49,720 nt of DNA from a virus. Shown piece after piece: positions 32,667 to 40,637 of this stretch. The stretch is from positions 1 to 49,720 of the IMG/VR virus record IMGVR_UViG_3300030106_001089; one strand, written 5' to 3'. Position 1 is the first letter of the stretch. Each line of letters begins with the position of its first letter. Made by a program: the position numbers and the translations under genes. Below the pieces are notes generated by a model. It saw only the letters and a program-made list of their open reading frames with translations. It was not told where the DNA came from and searched no databases.

Positions 32667-32899
32667 CATCGTTCTCCTTCTTCCCAATATTCGTAAGCAT
32701 TAAAAGCCTTACAAAACCATGTTTCTAATAGACTCCATTCTATAGATAAGCGACCATCCGCAGAGTCGTAAAACATTCGTTGTGATGGATATAAGGTATT
32801 ACTAGCAAGCCTTTTGTCTTTTTCTATTTCATCCTTTAGCCATTTAATAATGTAACTAGCTTTTTCTTTGCTTGTATCTATTTCGATGGTCTTAATCAT
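32666..32899 (-). CDS. Small protein, unknown
   Basis: A 77-aa protein (MIKTIEIDTSKEKASYIIKW) with a basic/acidic N-terminal helix and a Trp/Tyr-rich C-terminus (WSLLETWFCKAFNAYEYWEE). ATG 32899 follows the GGAGAAC cassette and overlaps the upstream gene by 8 bases. No family is recognised. Confidence 0.55.
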   Translation of the reverse strand: MIKTIEIDTSKEKASYIIKWLKDEIEKDKRLASNTLYPSQRMFYDSADGRLSIEWSLLETWFCKAFNAYEYWEEGER

Positions 32900-33173
32900 T
32901 ATCGTTCTCCTTTAGTCCTACAATGTTTCCATCGTCAGGCCAGTTCTTATCATCAGCAAGAATATCTTGCCAGCGTGGTTGGTCTAGGGCTACTTGCGTA
33001 GCCCCTTCCTTGTCTGCTTTGTTGACGTGTTCCTCAAGCACTCTTCGCATCTCCTTGGTGTAACTAGGAAACTCTTTGAAGTAGTCTAGTACATACTGAG
33101 GTAGTCGCACGTTTACATGTAGCATGGCAGGTTTAACACCTTTGCCTCGTGATTTTCTAGTTGTCAAATTCAA
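32892..33173 (-). CDS. Ribbon-helix-helix-like small protein
   Basis: A 93-aa protein. The start is TTG 33173, supported by AAGGAGG six bases upstream; it overlaps the preceding gene by 17 bases. Residues 17-50 (MLHVNVRLPQYVLDYFKEF, SYTKEMRRVLEEHV) have the strand-helix-helix pattern of MetJ/Arc-type DNA-binding proteins, preceded by a basic arm (TTRKSRGKGVKP). The C-terminus is acidic. A regulator of the dyad-bearing operon is possible. Confidence 0.6.
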   Translation of the reverse strand: MNLTTRKSRGKGVKPAMLHVNVRLPQYVLDYFKEFPSYTKEMRRVLEEHVNKADKEGATQVALDQPRWQDILADDKNWPDDGNIVGLKENDND

Positions 33174-34167
33174 GATCGGCCTCCTTTAGTATCAAGTAAT
33201 CTGTATCGTTTAGTTTGTAACCTGCGTTCTCAATGAATGTTTTGGGTTCTGTCAGCTTGAGTAGAGCCAACACCTGTAAAACTTTTTTACCCAATTCACT
33301 TTTAGGTTTTGTTAGTGCTTCTTTGTGTTCCTCGTACACAAGCACCTTGTCATCGGGTAGCAAGCGGATGGTCATACAAGTCTTAGAGTTTGATACGCTT
33401 TGGACTGTGTATAATTCTCCCCCTGCTTGTTGGGCTTCCTCCAATAGCTGTGTCTTGTTCATCGCTTGAATGAACGCCATCAGTTCAGGAGTATCCATAC
33501 CCTTGAGTTTTTGCTCTAGCTGATTTGCAAACATGTCCTTCACAAGTTGCGTCTTGGCGGAATAAACTCGTTGCTTATCGTTTGCTGCCATACGCACGTT
33601 ACTACGCAATTCCGAATGTATTTCTGAAGCCTCCTCTTGATTACTGCTACCATAGAAATACCTGTGGTAGATATTCTTAGCGGTGTTGTACACAGTAGTT
33701 TTCTTGCATATATCTCTGTAAAGTTCTGAGCTAATGCGAGAGTTTTCAAAGCACAACATGTAAGAGCTTCGCTCGTATATATAGTCAACCCAGAATGTAC
33801 CAATGGGTTGTTTGCCCTCAAAGACAAATACCCGCGTAGGTTTATGTTGATCTATATCACCATCAGAGCGCACATACTCATTGACGACACAAAACTTGTG
33901 GTCAGTAAACTGAAACGCTACGTGCTCAAGAAGTTTCAAGAGTATGTTAGTTATCTCATCCTCGTACGTCCTCTCTACTGACGGCCCTACCAGTTCCCTT
34001 GGGGGCCGTGCATCAGGATGCCTCTTGTCGTTGTAGTCAAAGTCTCGTGACTGTCCTATGTAATACACGTTCGACGGAAAGTTGATGTAATGGCCTAGAC
34101 CCTTTCCAGTTTTCATCCGTTCTACATAGCCATCAGCTTGGCTGCTATCAAATACTTTGTAAGTCAT
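33157..34167 (-). CDS. Conserved-looking phage protein, unknown
   Basis: A 336-aa protein. ATG 34167 (MTYKVFDSSQADGYVERM) follows GGAGA; an in-frame TTG four codons earlier is less likely. The N-terminal part contains FPSNVYYIGQSRDFDYN and an aromatic region with FEGKQPIGTFWVDYIYE; the C-terminal part has a charged helix (LEQKLKGMDTPELMAFIQAM) and ends in acidic residues. A GGTAGGT dyad lies just upstream. No catalytic motif is seen. Confidence 0.65.
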   Translation of the reverse strand: MTYKVFDSSQADGYVERMKTGKGLGHYINFPSNVYYIGQSRDFDYNDKRHPDARPPRELVGPSVERTYEDEITNILLKLLEHVAFQFTDHKFCVVNEYVRSDGDIDQHKPTRVFVFEGKQPIGTFWVDYIYERSSYMLCFENSRISSELYRDICKKTTVYNTAKNIYHRYFYGSSNQEEASEIHSELRSNVRMAANDKQRVYSAKTQLVKDMFANQLEQKLKGMDTPELMAFIQAMNKTQLLEEAQQAGGELYTVQSVSNSKTCMTIRLLPDDKVLVYEEHKEALTKPKSELGKKVLQVLALLKLTEPKTFIENAGYKLNDTDYLILKEADLEFDN

Positions 34168-34186
34168 TTTTGTCTCCAAATTAACT

Positions 34187-34204
34187 AGGTAGGTATACCT
34201 ACCT
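34187..34204. repeat. GGTAGGT dyad, 18-bp palindrome
   Basis: Core GGTAGGTATACCTACC at 34188-34203, abutting the stop of the DUF3150-like gene and preceding the ribosome-binding site of the next minus-strand gene. Confidence 0.85.
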
Positions 34205-35065
34205 TTACCAATCGTAAGATTTAATGATTGAGTCCACTTCTTCCTTCACCTTTTCTCGCACGTGCGGGTCTTCCTTGAACATATCCTTGTCCTTACCTCG
34301 CATAACATCTTCGAGACGTTGCCGTGCTTCCTCTACCTTGGGGTCACTGGTCAGATTAGTGTGCTTGAGTAATTGACACAGACGCAAAGGGTTAGAAATA
34401 AACGAGTCATGCCATCGCTTATCTGACTCTTCATCATCTCCAATGTCGGTACACTTCTCACTGATGCCTTGCAGTTCTTTGAGTAGACGCTTCTCGTTCT
34501 CCTTACTCGCTTCAGCTATCTTGCGTTCTACTTCTTGGTCACATGAGGTACGCACCTCCTCTAGCTCCTGCTCTGGCAGGTCTACATACAAGTGACCGCT
34601 TTGTGGGACAGGTGCTACCGTGAAGTTCCAACAAAACTTCTCCATCACCTCGTCCAGTGGTGGGTAGTCAAGCTCGTTGAATATGTCCCCTCGGTATTCT
34701 TTAGCAGTCTCACGATAGCCAAGATACTTAACCCGAAAGGTATCCACTAGTCTGTCAAACGTAGCACGTTTCACATTGTGCTGGGATTTGTAGTCTATGA
34801 ATAGACTAGTAGGACAAAGCCGATAGCCTCGTTCATCCCACGGCAAGGTCAGTCCGGTATGCCATAGGCGAGACTGTGCTGCATGTCTCTGGACATCTCG
34901 ATGACCTGTTGAACCCACCATCAGGTTGTCATACATACGCATCGCTTGAGGGTCAGCTTTTTTGTTACGTGCCACCTCATGCTCCAATTCCTTGTTGCGT
35001 TTACTTGCTCCCCATACGCTAATATTTAGACGTACCAATACTGCACTATTTGCTATTGCACTCAT
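34205..35065 (-). CDS. DUF3150-like protein of the MoxR/VWA cluster
   Basis: A 286-aa protein starting at ATG 35065 after GGAGAACAACA. The N-terminus (VLVRLNISVWGASKRN) and a middle part rich in Trp, Tyr and Arg (RLWHTGLTLPWDERGYRLCP) resemble DUF3150 proteins, which in phages commonly accompany a MoxR-type ATPase and a VWA protein; both occur here three and two genes upstream. A long charged coiled-coil region (QELEEVRTSCDQEVERKIAE) follows. Possibly a target or adaptor of the ATPase. The family call is tentative. Confidence 0.6.
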   Translation of the reverse strand: MSAIANSAVLVRLNISVWGASKRNKELEHEVARNKKADPQAMRMYDNLMVGSTGHRDVQRHAAQSRLWHTGLTLPWDERGYRLCPTSLFIDYKSQHNVKRATFDRLVDTFRVKYLGYRETAKEYRGDIFNELDYPPLDEVMEKFCWNFTVAPVPQSGHLYVDLPEQELEEVRTSCDQEVERKIAEASKENEKRLLKELQGISEKCTDIGDDEESDKRWHDSFISNPLRLCQLLKHTNLTSDPKVEEARQRLEDVMRGKDKDMFKEDPHVREKVKEEVDSIIKSYDW

Positions 35066-35465
35066 TGTTGTTCTCCTTTTTTACATAGTGGATGCGTATT
35101 TCTACTGAAGCTAAAGTAGCCATACGCTCGTTAATATTTTCATCTTTCATTTTTTGTCTCACTATCCTGTGAACATACTTCTGTTGGTTGTCTGTTAAGC
35201 ACTCATCAGAAAGGTGTAGTGTTCCCACCTTCTTGTCATCACGCCATCTGTGTTTCTGTAACAACAGTTCCATGTCATACCTATCCTGTAGAAAAGCTGT
35301 TTCGCGTCCATAGAACTCACGTGTTAAATCTATCTTCTCTTGCAAACAATCTAGGAGGCGCTTGTTTTCCTTTTCATAAAGCCGTGCTAATTGTCTGGGC
35401 GTTTGATTTTCTACTAGCTTATCCACCCATTTTTTGCGTTCCTCTTTTGTTAATATGTCACTCAT
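35046..35465 (-). CDS. Charged helical protein of the MoxR/VWA cluster
   Basis: A 139-aa protein (MSDILTKEERKKWVDKLVEN) dominated by helices with many Lys, Glu and Arg. ATG 35465 follows GGAGAACAACA, and the end overlaps the DUF3150-like gene by 20 bases. It lies between the VWA-like gene and that gene. No domain is recognised; its position suggests a scaffold or adaptor in the same complex. Confidence 0.6.
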   Translation of the reverse strand: MSDILTKEERKKWVDKLVENQTPRQLARLYEKENKRLLDCLQEKIDLTREFYGRETAFLQDRYDMELLLQKHRWRDDKKVGTLHLSDECLTDNQQKYVHRIVRQKMKDENINERMATLASVEIRIHYVKKENNNECNSK

Positions 35466-35477
35466 TGTTGTTCTCCT

Positions 35478-36725
35478 TTAGTCAATGTTAATTGTCTTGC
35501 CCATAGGGGCAGTTATCTTACGTGTGTTTGCAATGGCCCAAAGTACAGGGGCTTTCCAATTACCCCACGAGCCATAGACTTCACCATCCGTCAGCACCAC
35601 GATGCAGTCTGGTTTGATGTTGTGCTTATCCAAGTAGTCAGAGACACACACCGGATTAGTGCCACCCCCTCCCACTACTTCCTTGATAGGCGGTGCGCTC
35701 TTGATCTGGTCACTGTTGTAACACCCTCGATACACAGCTTTGCCATCCCAATCAATGATATGAATCTCATCAACGTCTAGCATCTTGGCGATTGAGACCA
35801 TCTCACCTGTCACCGTACCAAGGCGGTCCTCGCACCACATAGAACCCGATGCGTCTCTGGCTTGCACCATGACCTTGATACTTTCACCTTCTAGCGTAGG
35901 CATAATGATGTCTTGATGTAAGAACCTGCGATTAGGTCTGCGCCACGTGGAGCGTTCCTTCTTACGACAGGTCGCATTGAGAAACTCACGCAACTGTACA
36001 CGCCAATCCACCTTGGGTCGGACAAGTTCACCCAGACCCAGTGCATCTTGCAGTCCACCTGTACCTGCTTTGCGGGCAGCATGTTGTCCCTGCCTTATGG
36101 CTTCTTTGACATCGTTAGTGAGTTTGTCCTGTTCCTCCTTGGGCATATCCTGCGCCCCTTCCCAGTCATGGTCATCAAACCCACCATCACCTTGGCCTTG
36201 TCCCGAACCTTGGCCTTGTCCCTCACCTTGTGGGCCATCGCTATCGTCGTCACCTCCTTGCTCTTCCTCCTCCTTGAGTAGGTCGTAGAAGATAGCTTTG
36301 ACAGTCCACCCTTCATACTTCTTGTCGTACAGTCCAATGTACTTACCATCCGAGTCGGTGGGCATCTCCACGATTCTTTTGTCGGGGTCAGCTTTCATAA
36401 TGCGATCATTTATCCAATAGTCACACGCCATGTTGGTAAGCCGTGCATCCTTGCGATGAAGTGCCTGATAGACAATCATGTGTCGCGCTGCCTTGTGCAT
36501 GTTCTCGTGAACAATGATGAAGCCGATACCCTTGTCTCCGTTGCTGATCGTCTCAAACAGAAAGTCAGGATTGTAGATTTCATCCCTGCCATTAGTTGCA
36601 GCAGTGGGTACAATGGTGGTGAGCTTGCGTTCACCAATCATCATAATCCCCTTGAGCAAACCAAACTCATCAGAGCGCATTATCCCTATGCGAATAGCTT
36701 TAAACTTTCGTTGTCTATCCATCAT
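35478..36725 (-). CDS. VWA-domain protein with metallopeptidase-like N-terminus
   Basis: A 415-aa protein. HENMH at residues 73-77 within IGFIIVHENMHKAARHMIVY is a zinc-peptidase motif of the DUF2201 type. A Gly/Gln/Asp-rich linker (about 165-195) follows. The C-terminal half is a von Willebrand A-like domain: a MIDAS motif DASGSMW near 288-293, GGGGTNPV and VVLTDGEVYGSW. Such proteins work with MoxR AAA+ ATPases, as in RavA-ViaA-like pairs; the ATPase gene lies directly upstream with a four-base ATGA overlap. A role in remodelling or inserting metal into a target protein is inferred. Confidence 0.85.
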   Translation of the reverse strand: MMDRQRKFKAIRIGIMRSDEFGLLKGIMMIGERKLTTIVPTAATNGRDEIYNPDFLFETISNGDKGIGFIIVHENMHKAARHMIVYQALHRKDARLTNMACDYWINDRIMKADPDKRIVEMPTDSDGKYIGLYDKKYEGWTVKAIFYDLLKEEEEQGGDDDSDGPQGEGQGQGSGQGQGDGGFDDHDWEGAQDMPKEEQDKLTNDVKEAIRQGQHAARKAGTGGLQDALGLGELVRPKVDWRVQLREFLNATCRKKERSTWRRPNRRFLHQDIIMPTLEGESIKVMVQARDASGSMWCEDRLGTVTGEMVSIAKMLDVDEIHIIDWDGKAVYRGCYNSDQIKSAPPIKEVVGGGGTNPVCVSDYLDKHNIKPDCIVVLTDGEVYGSWGNWKAPVLWAIANTRKITAPMGKTINID

Positions 36726-37786
36726 AGTAAGTCCTCATTGTCAGCAGCCCACTTAGCAAACTCTCTGTTAGCAAACGCAATCGCACTCTTGGTCTTGTGC
36801 TTGGCGAGTGCTACACCAAAGATTACTTGCCACTCCTCCTCCATGCGTTTCAGGTACTTGAGAATATTTGTGAGAGTATCCTTCTCCACTCTCTCCAACA
36901 GTCCGAATGTTAGGACTGCTCTAGCACCCTGTTCGGTGGGAATACGTGCGGTATCTGGTGAATCAAAGATTGAATTGAAACTTGGTAGTGAGTCCTGAAA
37001 CCGAATGAAGGACATAATAGACTCCGCACCCGACGCACCCAATGTACCTGTCAGTGCGGTCAGCATAGTCTCCTCGTCAATGTGTTCTCGTTTAGCGATC
37101 TGTCTGCTTGCTATTTCTAGCGTACGAGGTGACACCACGTTATCCTGTGGTTCAGCAGGGTTGAAGATAAACTCGTTCTTCTCCCCATCGAGATAGGAAG
37201 CGAGACATTGTGGGTATCTGTCCACCCAAGCCATCACGATAGGATCAATGCCATTGTGCAAGGCCCATGCGTTCCAATCGTTTGCATCAGACTTACGTAT
37301 GATAAGCTCCACCACACGTTGCCTTGTGTGTTGCGCTAGTCCATCACCCACGCCATCGGTATCAAGATTACCTGTCATGTAGCGTATGGTTTGCGGATGC
37401 AGCTCGATGTCACCGAGTCTAGGTTTGAATACCTCCAACATGGGATGCAGCATGTTCTTCACTGGTTCAGCACCCTTGGTAAACTCGTCAAGACAGAGGA
37501 CTACAGGTTCACCTCGTTCCAAAGCAAACCGTGCGTTGGGGTAATACCGAGTGACCTTGCTCTCATGGTCGATCACTGGCATAGCCACGTCACCCAGATC
37601 AAGGTTGGGTACATCAATCATGGCTAGTGGATAACCTGTCTGCCTTGCCAGTTCTTGAGCAGCACTAGACTTGCCAACCCCCGGCTCTCCTCGCCACATG
37701 TAGATGACATCAGGGTTTAGCAAGGTTAGTTGTACTGCTTGCGTTAGTGTAACGGTACGTAATTCGTTTACGATTTCTTCACTCAT
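36722..37786 (-). CDS. MoxR-type AAA+ ATPase
   Basis: A 354-aa ATPase. Walker A GEPGVGKS lies at residues 33-40, Walker B VLCLDEF at 96-102 and a sensor 1-like YMTGNLDTDGVGD near 135, followed by an arginine-rich QHTRQRVVELII segment. The layout matches MoxR chaperone-like ATPases that pair with VWA proteins. ATG 37786 follows the GGAGAAC cassette and a GGTAGGT dyad. It overlaps the VWA gene by four bases, giving a likely two-protein machine. The substrate is unknown. Confidence 0.88.
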   Translation of the reverse strand: MSEEIVNELRTVTLTQAVQLTLLNPDVIYMWRGEPGVGKSSAAQELARQTGYPLAMIDVPNLDLGDVAMPVIDHESKVTRYYPNARFALERGEPVVLCLDEFTKGAEPVKNMLHPMLEVFKPRLGDIELHPQTIRYMTGNLDTDGVGDGLAQHTRQRVVELIIRKSDANDWNAWALHNGIDPIVMAWVDRYPQCLASYLDGEKNEFIFNPAEPQDNVVSPRTLEIASRQIAKREHIDEETMLTALTGTLGASGAESIMSFIRFQDSLPSFNSIFDSPDTARIPTEQGARAVLTFGLLERVEKDTLTNILKYLKRMEEEWQVIFGVALAKHKTKSAIAFANREFAKWAADNEDLL

Positions 37787-37805
37787 TGTTGTTCTCCTTA
37801 TGGAA

Positions 37806-37821
37806 GGTAGGTGTACCTACC
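37806..37821. repeat. GGTAGGT dyad
   Basis: GGTAGGTGTACCTACC, overlapping the TAG stop of the 62-aa gene and preceding the ATPase ribosome-binding site. Confidence 0.8.
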
Positions 37822-38005
37822 TAGTTAAAAAACAGTTGAATACTTCGGGTTTAGCGGTGACTAGTAACTTCTGTTCATCCATTGAAGTCACCAGTACCTT
37901 GTTGTTGTGAACACCACGTAAGTAGTAGCGACGGCCACGGCCATCCCTTAGTACTTCTCCAGTATCCACAGGTTGCTTGGATTTAGCGTGCATTAAAGTT
38001 TTCAC
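37817..38005 (-). CDS. Small basic protein, unknown
   Basis: A 62-aa protein with a GTG start at 38005; GGAGG lies upstream and GTGA overlaps the previous stop. It contains GEVLRDGRGRRYYLRGVHNN and VLVTSMDEQKLLVTAKPEVF, a beta-rich pattern like a small SH3-type barrel. No family is recognised. Confidence 0.6.
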   Translation of the reverse strand: MKTLMHAKSKQPVDTGEVLRDGRGRRYYLRGVHNNKVLVTSMDEQKLLVTAKPEVFNCFLTR

Positions 38006-38907
38006 TTTCGTCCTCCTTCGTATTTGTCCCAGACAAATTTTTCATTACCGTTAAAAGTCCTTTTGTTTACTTCCTTTTCTTCAAAGAGTTCATCAGCGAA
38101 CGCATACTTCACCATGTCGTTGATGGCCTCCTTAATCTTTTGTGTATCAAAGTGCTGCTTGATGACGTATTTACCTTCTACCCACTTCACGTCTCTTGTT
38201 CGCGCATTCTCCAATATCAGGGGTACGAGTTCGCCCCACGATTCCGTGTCTTTGTTAGTGAGTTCCTTGTAGCGTTCGCGTTGAAACCACCCACGTTCAT
38301 TAGGTGAGTTACTAAACCCCTCCCATACCGAGTAGCGATCTGATTGTTTTTCTTTGGGGTCACACAGTTTAGCCATGCGTATACAATGTTGTTCAAACTC
38401 TTTAAGTGGTTTACGGTGAGCGTTGTACTCCTTGCGCTTGAGGTAGTACTCAAAGTGTTTTGGTGGGTCGATAACAGCGTAGTAAGGTCGTAGATGTGGT
38501 TCCCCCATGCGTCTCAACTTTAAAGTTTGATTAAGGCCAACATGGTAGGTTTGACGATTTGGGCTGTATCCTATATTTACTTCCGTAACCTCTTTCTTCG
38601 TACCGAAATAAATACCATCAAAGAGGATAGAGCTTGCAAATGCGTGAGTAGTGTTACTGATGTAACCCCCTGAGTAGTACTCTATTAGGCCATTCTTGTG
38701 GAAGGTCAGCACGTCGGTATCGTATAGCCGACACGCTATCGCATCATCACGCTTGATGATCTGCATGTGCTTCTTGCGTCTACCATTCTTAGTCTTACAG
38801 ATGGGGCGTAGGTTATTGCTGCCCCTGATAGGTTTAATACTTTCGTAATGCTTCAGTGCTTGCTCATACGAGCGTAACACTGGCATGTCTGTTAATCCGC
38901 CGTACAT
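38002..38907 (-). CDS. Phage protein of unknown function
   Basis: A 301-aa protein (MYGGLTDMPVLRSYEQALKH) starting at ATG 38907 after GGAGAACGACA and a GGTAGGT dyad. A region with VLTFHKNGLIEYYSGGYISN and Arg/Lys-rich stretches suggests nucleic-acid contact, but no catalytic motif is clear. It overlaps the following small gene as GTGA. Similar proteins occur in phage early regions as hypotheticals. Confidence 0.6.
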   Translation of the reverse strand: MYGGLTDMPVLRSYEQALKHYESIKPIRGSNNLRPICKTKNGRRKKHMQIIKRDDAIACRLYDTDVLTFHKNGLIEYYSGGYISNTTHAFASSILFDGIYFGTKKEVTEVNIGYSPNRQTYHVGLNQTLKLRRMGEPHLRPYYAVIDPPKHFEYYLKRKEYNAHRKPLKEFEQHCIRMAKLCDPKEKQSDRYSVWEGFSNSPNERGWFQRERYKELTNKDTESWGELVPLILENARTRDVKWVEGKYVIKQHFDTQKIKEAINDMVKYAFADELFEEKEVNKRTFNGNEKFVWDKYEGGRK

Positions 38908-38927
38908 TGTCGTTCTCCTTTTTTGAA

Positions 38928-38943
38928 GGTAGGTACACCTACC
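38928..38943. repeat. GGTAGGT dyad
   Basis: GGTAGGTACACCTACC, three bases beyond the stop of the 98-aa gene and upstream of the cassette of the 301-aa gene. Confidence 0.85.
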
Positions 38944-38946
38944 TAG

Positions 38947-39243
38947 TTATTTAAATTTGACAGCTAAGTTTGGTCTACGTAGTCGGTCAGTTAATCTTCT
39001 ACCACCGACACATTCATTCTTGTACTTCTCAACCAACTTGTCATAGACCTCGTTGGCAGACTTGTACACTTTTCTTAGCCCTACGCGCATATCCTCAATC
39101 TGCTCAGACGTTACGTCCTCGTGCAGTAGTGCCTGTACGACACGCGCATTGGTGCTGCTAAGTGCGGAAAGCTGTTTGTTCCACTCACTTATCGCCTCAT
39201 ACACATGGTATTGGCGTGGCCGTCTTGGTTTGTATATAGCCAT
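38947..39243 (-). CDS. Small basic helical protein, unknown
   Basis: A 98-aa protein (MAIYKPRRPRQYHVYEAISE) with a basic N-terminus, a helical centre (EQIEDMRVGLRKVYKSANEV) and a basic end. ATG 39243 follows a G-rich ribosome-binding site. It lies 3 bases downstream of the small membrane protein gene in the same transcript. No family is recognised. Confidence 0.6.
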   Translation of the reverse strand: MAIYKPRRPRQYHVYEAISEWNKQLSALSSTNARVVQALLHEDVTSEQIEDMRVGLRKVYKSANEVYDKLVEKYKNECVGGRRLTDRLRRPNLAVKFK

Positions 39244-39246
39244 GCC

Positions 39247-39423
39247 TTACCCCCCTATCTGGAACATGATGATTGTGAATAGACTGAATACAGCGAACAG
39301 TCCGATTCCACCTGCGATAAACCCTGCTACCTTGAGTAGTGTTACCCAAGCAGGGGTAGTGTCTGCCCACACGTACTCATTGTGTGGGTCATGGATGTTT
39401 AGCTTTTCAAAGTTGTTATCCAT
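39247..39423 (-). CDS. 58-aa single-span membrane protein
   Basis: A short frame from ATG 39423 to TAA at 39247-39249, with GGAGAACGACA upstream. The N-terminal half is soluble (MDNNFEKLNIHDPHNEYVWA); the C-terminal half is a membrane segment (VAGFIAGGIGLFAVFSLFTI). It overlaps the end of the HAD phosphatase gene by 8 bases. Such small early membrane proteins may alter the host envelope; the role is unknown. Confidence 0.65.
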   Translation of the reverse strand: MDNNFEKLNIHDPHNEYVWADTTPAWVTLLKVAGFIAGGIGLFAVFSLFTIIMFQIGG

Positions 39424-40078
39424 TGTCGTTCTCCTCTCTTTCCTCTAGTTGTCGTTCGAGTCCTATCAAGGTGTTCATTAATCTTTCAGTAACCTCGTTG
39501 TAATGCCCACGCTCATGCTCAATCAGAAACTTAAGCTCTGCCGTATTCAGGTCATCGAGGTCAGCGTCCATGAGATGGTGTCGCTTGGGTTCCTCCTTCC
39601 ACGCGTCTACCTGTAGACACCGGAACCCTTCTTGTCTCCACATATCAACCACCACTTGCCTATCGTCTAGTATGCACAAGACATCATCGGGGGTTATCTT
39701 TAGCTCGTACATCATCTCGTACTTAATAGTGGTGTCCGGTCTATAGTCACCTTCCTTACGCATATATAGTTCCCAGTCTCTATCCTCGGTAATGGGTACG
39801 TGCTTCTTTAACCACTCTTCCGTCTCTTTGCGTACCACTTCGCTACGTCCTGAGAAGAAGTAAAACTCCCTCTCCACCGCACCGCACACGTTGCATCCGC
39901 TCCCCATTCCAAGTGCTAGGGAATCTAGTATCGCAATCACATCCTTGTACGGTTCATCATCCACACACGCTTTGGTGAATGAATCCCAGTCCTTATGCGG
40001 GCCTTTGATGTAATGTAGTCTGTGCTCAATGTTGGCTATCGTGCCATCTAGGTCACAGATGATTAGGTTTTTACTCAT
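39416..40078 (-). CDS. HAD-superfamily phosphatase (polynucleotide 3'-phosphatase-like)
   Basis: A 220-aa protein starting at ATG 40078 (MSKNLIICDLDGTIANIEHR) after GGAGAACGACA. HAD motif I is DLDGT (Asp9, Asp11), motif II FFSGRSE and motif III CILDDR. A CNVC pair in an inserted segment (about residue 65) is unusual. The sequence DLDGT..NIEHR.HYI is typical of phage phosphatases like the C-terminal domain of T4 polynucleotide kinase, which repair nucleic-acid 3' ends. No kinase domain is present. A GGTAGGT dyad lies upstream. Confidence 0.82.
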   Translation of the reverse strand: MSKNLIICDLDGTIANIEHRLHYIKGPHKDWDSFTKACVDDEPYKDVIAILDSLALGMGSGCNVCGAVEREFYFFSGRSEVVRKETEEWLKKHVPITEDRDWELYMRKEGDYRPDTTIKYEMMYELKITPDDVLCILDDRQVVVDMWRQEGFRCLQVDAWKEEPKRHHLMDADLDDLNTAELKFLIEHERGHYNEVTERLMNTLIGLERQLEEREENDNG

Positions 40079-40097
40079 TGTCGTTCTCCTCATATAA

Positions 40098-40113
40098 GGT
40101 AGGTATACCTACC
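40098..40113. repeat. GGTAGGT dyad
   Basis: GGTAGGTATACCTACC, three bases beyond the stop of the 63-aa zinc-finger gene and upstream of the HAD phosphatase cassette. Confidence 0.85.
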
Positions 40114-40116
40114 TAG

Positions 40117-40308
40117 TTAAGTGGTGCGTTTAGGGTTGAGCTGCTTTAACTCCTCTGGCATAAGCAGCATGTAGTTGCTCTTGTTTAGTGGTGCGATAGT
40201 ATGCTTAACCTGCTTGGCTGCGCGTTCCCCGCACTCAAGGCAAGTGTCCATGCCCAACTGCTTGCGTGCTGTCGGGAATGGTGTGTTGCAAATGATACAG
40301 TTAGCCAT
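40117..40308 (-). CDS. Small zinc-finger-like protein
   Basis: A 63-aa protein with two Cys pairs (CIIC near residue 4 and CLEC near 23), suggesting one zinc site, followed by a basic and then neutral tail. ATG 40308 has GAGGG upstream. It is among the first genes of the early transcript; such proteins may bind nucleic acid or host RNA polymerase, but nothing more specific can be said. Confidence 0.6.
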   Translation of the reverse strand: MANCIICNTPFPTARKQLGMDTCLECGERAAKQVKHTIAPLNKSNYMLLMPEELKQLNPKRTT

Positions 40309-40311
40309 TGG

Positions 40312-40458
40312 TTAGACCCTCTGCGTACGTGGAAACCAAACGTAACCTGCCAGTGAATATCGCTTGCGTGCATTACCTAGGCGTGGGTCAAGAGTCTTAC
40401 GTTCTCGATACTGACGTTGCCTGAGTAGATACGGTGTAAACAATAGTCGTTCTTTCAT
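40312..40458 (-). CDS. 48-aa basic protein, first gene of the early transcript
   Basis: A short frame from ATG 40458 (MKERLLFTPYLLRQRQYRER) to TAA at 40312-40314, very rich in Arg. GGAGAACGAC precedes the start with slightly shorter spacing than in the neighbours. It lies about 90 bases downstream of the promoter candidate at 40551-40578 and just after a GGTAGGT dyad. Basic small early proteins of phages often bind host DNA or polymerase; the function is unknown. Confidence 0.55.
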   Translation of the reverse strand: MKERLLFTPYLLRQRQYRERKTLDPRLGNARKRYSLAGYVWFPRTQRV

Positions 40459-40480
40459 GTCGTTCTCCTTTTTGTTTGAA

Positions 40481-40496
40481 GGTAGGTACACCTACC
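40481..40496. repeat. GGTAGGT dyad
   Basis: GGTAGGTACACCTACC in the leader of the early transcript, between promoter candidate and first gene. Confidence 0.85.
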
Positions 40497-40550
40497 TAGT
40501 GTTGCTGCTCGATTAATAAATAAAAATATAGTTTTCAAAGGCTCCGCCAT

Positions 40551-40578
40551 GTTATCACAATGTGGTACATTATGTCAA
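40551..40578 (-). promoter_or_regulatory. Sigma70-like promoter candidate for the early transcript
   Basis: On the minus strand TTGACA (40573-40578) and GATAAC (40551-40556) are 16 bases apart, with TGTACCAC between them. The same block CCTTGAC...TGTACCAC recurs in the second promoter candidate at 41826-41853. It reads toward the 48-aa gene and the rest of the early block. Confidence 0.6.
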
Positions 40579-40637
40579 GGCTAATTGTGATATATTTTGA
40601 TAAAAAGTCCACATGGGAATTGTTATGTTTTTCGGGG

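Noticed and set aside
35947-36288. + strand frame of 113 aa rich in Pro, Ser and Cys
   Set aside because: It is the shadow of the Gly/Gln/Asp-rich linker of the VWA gene on the other strand.
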